Positions 54,316 to 61,759 of a stretch of DNA of 64,000 nucleotides are shown piece by piece. A program made the position numbers and the translations under genes. How positions within the stretch are numbered: the first letter of the stretch is position 1; each line of letters opens with the position of its first letter. The notes beneath the pieces were generated by a model. It searched no databases and was not told the DNA's origin. It was given only the letters and a program-made list of their open reading frames with translations. Origin of the DNA: Noviherbaspirillum suwonense (GTDB taxonomy: Bacteria; Pseudomonadota; Gammaproteobacteria; Burkholderiales; Burkholderiaceae_D); assembly GCF_900182955.1 (NCBI RefSeq), contig NZ_FXUL01000011.1:62001-126000 (forward strand), given 5' to 3'.

Positions 54316-56577
54316 ATGGCGCTTGCCAGGACCCCGGCCCGCATGACCGCAGGAACGCCCTACCCGCTGGGCGCAACCCCTGATGGCTCTGGCACCAACT
54401 TCGCCGTATTTTCGGCGAATGCAGAAAAGATCGAACTGTGCCTGTTCGATCCGACCGGCCGCCGCGAGATCGCGCGCCACACGCTGCCCGAGTGCACCGA
54501 CGAGGTGTGGCACGGCTACCTGCCGCGCGTGCAGCCCGGCCAGCTCTACGGCTTCCGCGCCTATGGCCCGTACCAGCCGGAAAACGGCCACCGCTTCAAC
54601 CACAACAAGCTGCTGATGGATCCATACGCGAAGTCCGTCAGCGGCACGCTGCGCTGGAGCGACGCGCTGTATGGCTACCGGCTCGAATCGTCCCGCGCCG
54701 ACCTGTCCTTCGACCGCCGCGACAGCGCCGCCTTCATGCCGAAGGCCGTGGTGGTCGACGACTACTACAACTGGGGCAACGACCGCTCGCCGGAGATCCC
54801 CTGGGAAAAGACCGTGTTCTACGAGGCCCATCTGCGCGGCCTCACGATGAAGAACGAGAACATCGAACAGGAAGCGCGCGGCACCTTCGCCGCGCTGGCC
54901 GACCCGTACATGATCGAGCACCTGCAGAAGCTGGGCATCACCTCGATCGAGCTGCTGCCGGTGCACGCGTTCCTGCAGGACCGCCGCCTGCAGGAAAAGA
55001 AGCTGCGCAACTACTGGGGCTACAACACCATGTCCTTCTTCGCGCCCGAGCCGCGCTACCTGTCGGACGGCTCGCTCAACGAGATGCGCATGGCCATCCG
55101 CCAGCTGCACAAGGCCGGCATCGAGGTCATCCTCGACGTGGTCTACAATCATACCTGCGAGGAAAGCGAGCTCGGCCCGACCCTGTCCTTCCGCGGCCTC
55201 GACAACGCCAGCTACTACCGGCTGCATGCCGACAACGCACGCCACTGCGTCAATGACACCGGATGCGGCAACACCGTCAACCTGACCCATCCGCGCGTGC
55301 TGCAGATGGTGACCGACTCGCTGCGCTACTGGGTCGACAAGTTCCACATCGACGGCTTCCGCTTCGACCTCGGCGTCACGCTCGGCCGCGAGGCCCACGG
55401 CTTCGACGCCGGCAGCGGCTTCTTCGACGCGGTGCGCCAGGACCCTACCCTGTCGAAGGTCAAGCTCATCTCCGAGCCGTGGGACATCGGTCCCGGCGGC
55501 TACCAGGTCGGCCAGCATCCCCCAGGCTGGGCCGAGTGGAACGGCGCCTACCGCGACGACGTGCGGCGCTTCTGGAAAGGCGACAACGGCGTGCGCCCGG
55601 CGCTGGCCGCGCGCCTGCTCGGCTCCGCCGACCTGTTCAACCACCGCCGCCGCCGGCCGTGGGCCTCGGTCAACTTCATCACGGCCCATGACGGCTTCAC
55701 GATGAACGACCTGGTCAGCTATAACGAGAAGCACAACGAGGCCAACGCCGAGAACAACCAGGACGGCGCGAACGACAACCAGAGCTTCAACTGGGGCGCC
55801 GAAGGCCCGACCGACGACGCCGGCATCATCATCACCCGCGAGAAGATCAAGCGCGCGATGCTGATGACGCTGATGTTCTCCAACGGCACGCCGATGCTGC
55901 TGGGCGGCGACGAGTTCGGCCGCACGCAGAACGGCAACAACAATGCGTACTGCCATGACGACGACCTGAGCTGGTTCGACTGGAGCGCGCTGGAAAGCGA
56001 CGCCGGCCAGGCGATGACCGACTTCACGCGCCGCTGCATCGCCGCCCGCGCCGAGCATCCGACGCTGCACCTGCCGCGCTTCTACACCGGCAACACCGAA
56101 GTCGCGCCCGGCCTGATGGACGCCAGCTGGTTCGACGAGTCCGGCAACGACATGACGCCGGAGATGTGGCAGTTCGCCGAGGGCCGCATGCTGACGCTGC
56201 GCCGGGTCGCGCAAAGCGAGCCGAACGGCCGCGTGTCGGCCACGCTGCTGCTGCTCAACGCGTACTCGGAAGAGCGTGAATTCACGCTGCCGGCGCCGTT
56301 CCAGGATTGGGAAATCCTGGTCGATGCGGCCGAGGCGATCGACGTCGACGAAAATCCGGCATCGGAAGAAGCCAGCGCCGAAGGCGGCGCGCCGCAGGGC
56401 GAGGCCGCCGGCCAGGGCGAAGCGACGGCCGCAGCCGCAGACGCCGCAGACGCTGCGCAGGGCGAGGCCGTCGAACCGGCTGCGCCGGCCAAGCGCGTGC
56501 GGGCCATCGTCGACAACCGCATATCGGTGGCAGCGCACAGCGCGGTGCTGCTGGGCGTGCGCAGCGTCGCCCTCTGA
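54316..56577 (+). CDS. glgX: Glycogen debranching enzyme (isoamylase type, GlgX/TreX)
   Basis: 753 residues. CBM48 (YPLGATPDGSGTNFAVFSAN) followed by the GH13 debranching core: VVYNHTCEESELGPTLSFRG, DGFRFDLGVTLGRE (nucleophile), LISEPWDIGPGGYQ (acid/base) and NFITAHDGFTMNDLVSYNEKHN. It removes alpha-1,6 branches, giving linear chains for MalQ and TreY. Residues ~677-727 are an Ala/Glu/Gly-rich, probably disordered insertion in the C-terminal beta domain. The ATG at 54316 is preferred: AAGGAG sits nine bases before it, at the end of glgB; a TTG at 54310 is also in frame. Confidence 0.94.
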   Translation: MALARTPARMTAGTPYPLGATPDGSGTNFAVFSANAEKIELCLFDPTGRREIARHTLPECTDEVWHGYLPRVQPGQLYGFRAYGPYQPENGHRFNHNKLLMDPYAKSVSGTLRWSDALYGYRLESSRADLSFDRRDSAAFMPKAVVVDDYYNWGNDRSPEIPWEKTVFYEAHLRGLTMKNENIEQEARGTFAALADPYMIEHLQKLGITSIELLPVHAFLQDRRLQEKKLRNYWGYNTMSFFAPEPRYLSDGSLNEMRMAIRQLHKAGIEVILDVVYNHTCEESELGPTLSFRGLDNASYYRLHADNARHCVNDTGCGNTVNLTHPRVLQMVTDSLRYWVDKFHIDGFRFDLGVTLGREAHGFDAGSGFFDAVRQDPTLSKVKLISEPWDIGPGGYQVGQHPPGWAEWNGAYRDDVRRFWKGDNGVRPALAARLLGSADLFNHRRRRPWASVNFITAHDGFTMNDLVSYNEKHNEANAENNQDGANDNQSFNWGAEGPTDDAGIIITREKIKRAMLMTLMFSNGTPMLLGGDEFGRTQNGNNNAYCHDDDLSWFDWSALESDAGQAMTDFTRRCIAARAEHPTLHLPRFYTGNTEVAPGLMDASWFDESGNDMTPEMWQFAEGRMLTLRRVAQSEPNGRVSATLLLLNAYSEEREFTLPAPFQDWEILVDAAEAIDVDENPASEEASAEGGAPQGEAAGQGEATAAAADAADAAQGEAVEPAAPAKRVRAIVDNRISVAAHSAVLLGVRSVAL

Positions 56578-56601
56578 CAGGCACAGTAACCGGAGATTAT
56601 C

Positions 56602-58725
56602 TTGAGCAATGAAACCCTGCTGGCGCTGGCCGAAATGGCCGGCATCTCGCCGACGTGGATAGACGCGTTCGGCACCCCGCAAACCGTGTCGCTCGAATCG
56701 ATCCGCGCGATGCTGGCCGCGCTGGGCATGCCCAGCGCCAATGAAGCCGAGTGCGAGGCCAGCATTGCGGCGCTGGCGACCGAGCGCGCCACGCGGCCGC
56801 TGCCGCCGCTATTGACCGCGCAGGTCGGCATGCCGATACCGATAGGCCGGCACCCGGTGCTGCGCGGACGGCCCTACCGGGTCGAGCTGGAAGACGGCAG
56901 CGTGGTGGAAGGCCGTTTTTCGGAAGACCCCGAGCAGGCGCTGGAAATCGCGCCGCTGCAGGCGCTGGGCTACCACCAGCTCGAGGTCGGCGAACACCGG
57001 GTGACGCTGGCGGTGGCGCCGACGCGCTGCTACAGCGTGTCCGATGCCGCCGCCAGCGCCACCGGCACGCCGGTCGGCGAGCCGCGGCTGTGGGGCATCA
57101 GCACCCAGCTCTATTCGCTGCGGCGCCCCGGCGACGGCGGCATCGGCGACTTCGGCGGCCTTGCGCGCTTCGTGCGCCAGGCCGCGGCGCGCGGCGCAGC
57201 CGCGGTCGCCATCAGCCCGGTGCATGCAATGTTCTCCGACGACCTGCACCGCTTCAGCCCCTATGGCCCGTCCAGCCGCGTGCTGTTCAACGCGCTGCAC
57301 ATCGACCCGTCGGCGGTGATGGGCGAGGAAACGCTGCGGCAGGTGCTGCAGGAAAACGGACTGGCCGAGGAAGGCGCGCGGCTGGAAGCCAATGAGCTGG
57401 TGGACTGGCCGGCCTCCTCCACCTGGAAATTCAAGGTGATGCGCGCGCTGTACCGGCGCTTCACCGCCGCCGGCGGCGCGCCGCTCGCGGCATTCGACGC
57501 CTACCGCGCCGAGGAAGGCGACGTCGTCGAGGATCATGCGCGCTTCGAGGCGATGCATGCGTGGCTGCGCGGCCAGGGCCGCAACGGCGACTGGCGCAGC
57601 TGGCCCGAGGAATACCGCGACCCGCGCGGCGAGGCGATCGAGGCATTCGCGCGCGAGCATGCGGACGAGGTCGGCTTTCACGCCTTCCTGCAGTGGCAGG
57701 CCGCAATCGGCCTGCAGCAGGCGCAGATCGTCGCGCGCGAAGCCGGCATGGCGATCGGCCTCATCAGCGACCTCGCGGTCGGCGCCGACCCGGCCGGCAG
57801 CCAGGCATGGAGCCGCTACAACCAGATGCTGCACGGCCTGTCGGTCGGCGCGCCGCCGGACGTGCTGGCGCCGCTCGGCCAGAACTGGGGCCTGGGCGCA
57901 TTCTCGCCGGTGGCGCTGCGCCGCAACGGCTTCCAGGCCTACCTGGAAATGCTGCGCTCGGCCTTCCGCCATGCCGGCGGCGTGCGCATCGACCACATAC
58001 TGGGCCTGACCCGCATGTGGCTGGTGCCCGACGGCTTCGCCGCCACCGAGGGCGCCTACCTGCGCTTCCCGTTCGACGACCTGCTGCGGCTGATCGCGCT
58101 GGAAAGCTGGCGCAACCGCGGCATCGTCATCGGCGAGGACCTGGGCACGGTGCCGCCCGGCTTCGACGAACGGCTGGCCAGCGCCGGCATACTCGGCATC
58201 CGCCTGCTGTGGTTCCAGCGCCGCGACAGCCGTTTCCTGCCGCCGTCGGCATGGTCGAAGGACGCGATGGCGACCACCACCACCCATGACCTGCCGACCG
58301 TGTCGGGATGGTGGAAGGCGCTCGACATCGGCTGGCGCGCGCGGCTCGACATGCTCGGGCCCAACGCCATCGAGTCCGGCGAACTCGACATCCGCAATGG
58401 CGAACGCAGCGCGCTGTGGCAGGCGATGTCGGAAGCCGGCGTGCTCGCATCGCGCGAGGACCTGCATCCGCCCTCGCTGGACAATCCGCCGATCGACCAT
58501 GCGATCGCCTACGTCGGCATGACGCCGGCGCCGCTGGTGCTGATCCCGGTCGAAGACCTGCTGGGGCTGGAGGAAGCGCCCAACCTGCCGGGCACCACCG
58601 ACCAGCATCCCAACTGGCGGCGACGCCTGCCGGGCGTGGTCGACAGCCTGCTCGACACGCCGGCGACGAAGACCCGCATCGACATCCTCAACCAGACGCG
58701 CCAGCCGCCGGAGCAGCAAGCATGA
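56602..58725 (+). CDS. malQ: 4-alpha-glucanotransferase (amylomaltase)
   Basis: 707 residues, GH77. It moves alpha-1,4-glucan segments between chains and releases glucose. Motifs: VRIDHILGLTRMWLVPDG (nucleophile Asp), VIGEDLGTVPPGF (acid/base Glu) and TTTTHDLPTVSGWW. The ~100-residue N-terminal part is the usual extension of the long bacterial MalQ. The start is TTG at 56602: CGGAG stands six bases upstream and no in-frame ATG fits. Its TGA overlaps the treY ATG (ATGA), so the two are translationally coupled. Confidence 0.95.
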   Translation: MSNETLLALAEMAGISPTWIDAFGTPQTVSLESIRAMLAALGMPSANEAECEASIAALATERATRPLPPLLTAQVGMPIPIGRHPVLRGRPYRVELEDGSVVEGRFSEDPEQALEIAPLQALGYHQLEVGEHRVTLAVAPTRCYSVSDAAASATGTPVGEPRLWGISTQLYSLRRPGDGGIGDFGGLARFVRQAAARGAAAVAISPVHAMFSDDLHRFSPYGPSSRVLFNALHIDPSAVMGEETLRQVLQENGLAEEGARLEANELVDWPASSTWKFKVMRALYRRFTAAGGAPLAAFDAYRAEEGDVVEDHARFEAMHAWLRGQGRNGDWRSWPEEYRDPRGEAIEAFAREHADEVGFHAFLQWQAAIGLQQAQIVAREAGMAIGLISDLAVGADPAGSQAWSRYNQMLHGLSVGAPPDVLAPLGQNWGLGAFSPVALRRNGFQAYLEMLRSAFRHAGGVRIDHILGLTRMWLVPDGFAATEGAYLRFPFDDLLRLIALESWRNRGIVIGEDLGTVPPGFDERLASAGILGIRLLWFQRRDSRFLPPSAWSKDAMATTTTHDLPTVSGWWKALDIGWRARLDMLGPNAIESGELDIRNGERSALWQAMSEAGVLASREDLHPPSLDNPPIDHAIAYVGMTPAPLVLIPVEDLLGLEEAPNLPGTTDQHPNWRRRLPGVVDSLLDTPATKTRIDILNQTRQPPEQQA

Positions 58726-61493
58726 GCATTCCCCGCGCCACTGCACGCCTGCAGTTCAACAGCGACTTCACGCTGACCGACGCGCTGGAAGTGGTCGACT
58801 ACTACGCCGACATGGGCGTGAGCCACATCTATGCGTCGCCGCTGCTGGGCGCGCGCAAGGGCTCGACCCACGGCTACGACATCGTCGACCCGACCCGGGT
58901 CAATCCCGAGTTGGGCGGCGAGCCGGCCCTCAAGGCGCTGGTGGCGAAACTGCGCCAGCGCGGCATGGGCCTGCTGCTCGACATCGTGCCCAATCACATG
59001 GGCGTCGGCGGCCCGGAAAACCCGTGGTGGCTGGACGTGCTGGAATGGGGCCGCCAGAGCGTCTATGCGCACTGGTTCGACATCAACTGGAACGCGGCCG
59101 ACCCGGCGCTGACCGGCAAGATCCTGCTGCCCTTCCTCGGCGCGCCGTATGGCGAGGCGCTGGAAAACGGCCAGATCGCGCTGCGTTTCGATGATGCCAC
59201 CGGCGGCTTCTGGTTCTCGCATCACGCGGAGCGCTTCCCGCTGGCGCCGTCGACCTATGCGCAGGTGCTGACCGCGGTGCCGGCGCTGCGCACGATGACC
59301 GCCGGGCTGGAAGCCGGCGCCGCGGCCGACGACCAGGCCGCGCAGCGCAGCCATGCCGCCGCCTGCGCCGCGCTGCGCGAGCTGTGGCAGAAGCCCGAAG
59401 GCCGCGCCGCGCTGGAACAGGCGCTGGCGCAGTTCTCGGCCGACAGCCCCGAGGGCCGGCAGCGGCTGCACGGGCTGCTGGAGCAGCAGCATTACCGGCT
59501 GACCTGGTGGCGCAATGCGGCCGAGGAAATCAACTGGCGCCGCTTCTTCGAGGTCAGCGAGCTGGCCGGCGTGCGGGTCGAGGCGGACGACGTGTTTGAC
59601 GCGACCCATGCGTGCATCTTCCGGCTGTATGCGGAAGGCGTGATCGACGGCGTCCGGGTCGACCATGTCGACGGCCTGGCGCTGCCGGCGCAGTACTGCC
59701 GCAAGCTGCGCGAGCGGCTGCAGGCCCTGAACGGCCAGCGGCCGGCCGATGTGCCGGGCGGCGAGCCGTACATCGTCATCGAGAAAATTTTGACTGGCGA
59801 CGAGACCGTGCGCACCGGCTGGAAGGTGCATGGCACCACCGGCTATGAATTCATGGACCAGGTCAGCGCGCTGCTGCACGACCCGGCCGGCGCCGAGCCG
59901 CTGCAGCACCTGTGGTTCGAGGTCAGCGGCGACAGCCGCAGCTTCGACGCCCATGTGCAGGCGGCGCGGCGGCAGCTGCTGGCCGAGAACTTTGTCGGCG
60001 AGATCGATTCGCTGGTGCGCGCGCTGCATGCGGTCGCGCGCACCGAGCTGGCCACGCGCGACGTCGCCGCCGCGCCGATACGGCGCGTACTGGTCGAGCT
60101 GCTGGTGGCCTTCCCGGCCTACCGGACCTATGTGCACGAAGCCGGACGCGAGCCGGAAGACCAGGCATTGCTGGAGCGCGCGCTCAACGAGGCGCGGACG
60201 CGCGTGCGCACCGCCGACCAGCCGCTGCTAGCGCTGCTGGCGCGCTGGCTGGGCGGCGAGACGCCGTCCTCCATCGCCGACCCGGCGGCGCGCGCGGAAC
60301 GCCTCGCGGCGATCACCCGCTTCCAGCAGCTGACGCCGCCGCTGGCCGCCAAGTCGGTCGAGGACACCGCGTTCTACCGCTATGGCCGGCTGCTGTCGCG
60401 CAACGAGGTCGGCGGCGACCCGGGCCGTTTCGCGCTGCCGGCCGCGGCCTTCCACCAGGCCAACCTGCAGCGGCTGCGCGACTTTCCGCATACGCTGCTG
60501 GCGACCGCCACCCACGACCACAAGCGCGGCGAGGACGTGCGCGCGCGGCTGGCGGTGCTGTCCGAACTGCCGCAGGCGTGGGCCGAGTCGGTGCGCAAGT
60601 GGATGGCCGAGCACCAGCCGCTGCGAATCGACCTCGGCGGCGGCCAGTTCGCGCCGTCCGCGCCCGACCAGGCGATGCTGTACCAGATGATCGTCGGCGC
60701 CTGGCCGCTGGAGCTGGCGCCGGAAGACCATGACGGCCTGAAGGCCTATGCCGAGCGGGTCGCGGTATGGCAGGAAAAAGCCTGGCGCGAAGCCAAGCGC
60801 CAGACCAGCTGGGTCACGCCGAATGCGGCCTACGAGGACGGCTGCCGCGCCTTCCTGATGCACCTGATGGATGGCGGCCGCTGCGCGCCGTTCATCGCCG
60901 ACCTGCGGACCTGGGTCGACCGCCTGGCCCTGCCCGGCATCTGCAACAGCCTGACCCAGACCGTGCTGAGGCTGGCGTCGCCCGGCGTGCCCGACCTCTA
61001 CCAGGGCGCCGAGTTCTGGGACCTGAGCCTGGTCGATCCCGACAACCGGCGGCTGGTGAACTACGATGCCCGCCGCGCGGCGCTGGCGGCGTCGGAACAT
61101 CAGCCCGACTTCGACCCGATGCTGTGGCAAAGCATGCAGGTCAAGCAGCCGCTGATCCAGCGCGTGCTCAAGCTGCGCGCGGCCGAGCCGGCCCTGTTCG
61201 ACGAGGGCGACTACGTGCCGCTGCAGGCGCGCGGCGCGAAGGCGGACCATGTCGTCGCCTTCCTGCGCCGCCACCAGGGCCGCACGCTGCTGGTCGCCGC
61301 GCTGCGGCTGCCGGCAAGCGGCCCGCAGCCCGGCAGCGATGCCTGGGGCGACACCGTGCTGGAGCTGCCGCAGGCGGTGGCGCAGTGGCGCGACGTGCTG
61401 TCGGCCGACCATCTGGTCCAGGCCGATGGCGACACCTTGCCGCTGGCGCTGGTGCTGGGCGAGCGGCCGGTGGCGGTGCTGATGGCGGGGTGA
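58722..61493 (+). CDS. treY: Malto-oligosyltrehalose synthase
   Basis: 923 residues, GH13 subfamily 26. It isomerises the reducing-end glucose of a maltooligosaccharide to an alpha,alpha-1,1 (trehalose) linkage. Motifs: SHIYASPLLGARKGSTHGYD, DIVPNHMGVGG, GVRVDHVDGLA (nucleophile), VIEKILTGDE (acid/base) and TATHDHKRGEDVRAR. The start ATG at 58722 overlaps the malQ stop; the frame is open further upstream only because of malQ's composition. The partner trehalohydrolase TreZ, needed to release trehalose, is not in this operon or window. Last gene of the operon. Confidence 0.95.
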   Translation: MSIPRATARLQFNSDFTLTDALEVVDYYADMGVSHIYASPLLGARKGSTHGYDIVDPTRVNPELGGEPALKALVAKLRQRGMGLLLDIVPNHMGVGGPENPWWLDVLEWGRQSVYAHWFDINWNAADPALTGKILLPFLGAPYGEALENGQIALRFDDATGGFWFSHHAERFPLAPSTYAQVLTAVPALRTMTAGLEAGAAADDQAAQRSHAAACAALRELWQKPEGRAALEQALAQFSADSPEGRQRLHGLLEQQHYRLTWWRNAAEEINWRRFFEVSELAGVRVEADDVFDATHACIFRLYAEGVIDGVRVDHVDGLALPAQYCRKLRERLQALNGQRPADVPGGEPYIVIEKILTGDETVRTGWKVHGTTGYEFMDQVSALLHDPAGAEPLQHLWFEVSGDSRSFDAHVQAARRQLLAENFVGEIDSLVRALHAVARTELATRDVAAAPIRRVLVELLVAFPAYRTYVHEAGREPEDQALLERALNEARTRVRTADQPLLALLARWLGGETPSSIADPAARAERLAAITRFQQLTPPLAAKSVEDTAFYRYGRLLSRNEVGGDPGRFALPAAAFHQANLQRLRDFPHTLLATATHDHKRGEDVRARLAVLSELPQAWAESVRKWMAEHQPLRIDLGGGQFAPSAPDQAMLYQMIVGAWPLELAPEDHDGLKAYAERVAVWQEKAWREAKRQTSWVTPNAAYEDGCRAFLMHLMDGGRCAPFIADLRTWVDRLALPGICNSLTQTVLRLASPGVPDLYQGAEFWDLSLVDPDNRRLVNYDARRAALAASEHQPDFDPMLWQSMQVKQPLIQRVLKLRAAEPALFDEGDYVPLQARGAKADHVVAFLRRHQGRTLLVAALRLPASGPQPGSDAWGDTVLELPQAVAQWRDVLSADHLVQADGDTLPLALVLGERPVAVLMAG

Positions 61494-61513
61494 CGGCCGG
61501 ATGACGGAAGACA

Positions 61514-61541
61514 GCCCCGCGCATCGCGCCGATAGCGGGGC
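61514..61541 (+). terminator. First hairpin after treY
   Basis: GCCCCGC (61514-61520) pairs with GCGGGGC (61535-61541) across a 14-base loop, 20 bases after the treY stop. There is no U-tract; it may act together with the longer stem that follows. Confidence 0.35.
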
Positions 61542-61557
61542 ATAGCAGTCAACGCGC

Positions 61558-61605
61558 ATGGCCCGACCGGGCGTCCGACACCGTGCGGACGCCCGGTCGG
61601 GCCAT
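61558..61605 (+). terminator. Perfect 20-bp hairpin at the end of the glg-tre operon
   Basis: Bases 61558-61577 are exactly complementary to 61586-61605, giving a 20 bp GC-rich stem with an 8-base loop, 64 bases after treY. No U-tract follows, so it is not a textbook intrinsic terminator; it probably ends or protects the 3' end of the operon message, or isolates it from the phytochrome gene. Confidence 0.6.
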
Positions 61606-61759
61606 CTGCGCTGGCGCGGCCCCAGGGCAGGCGCCGCGCAAATTCATCCGGTGCTGCAGGAATGCCGGTAATTTGAGAAAATTCAGGCCGGCGCAATCCT
61701 GCCTACCCTATTCATCCAGCCAAAGCGTCCAGTCCCGTTGATGCAGATGCGCGACCACA

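Noticed and set aside
54316-56577. treZ in place of glgX
   Set aside because: The motifs (NHTCEESELGPTLSFRG, LISEPWDIGPGGYQ) and length are those of the isoamylase-type GlgX/TreX, not of a trehalohydrolase.
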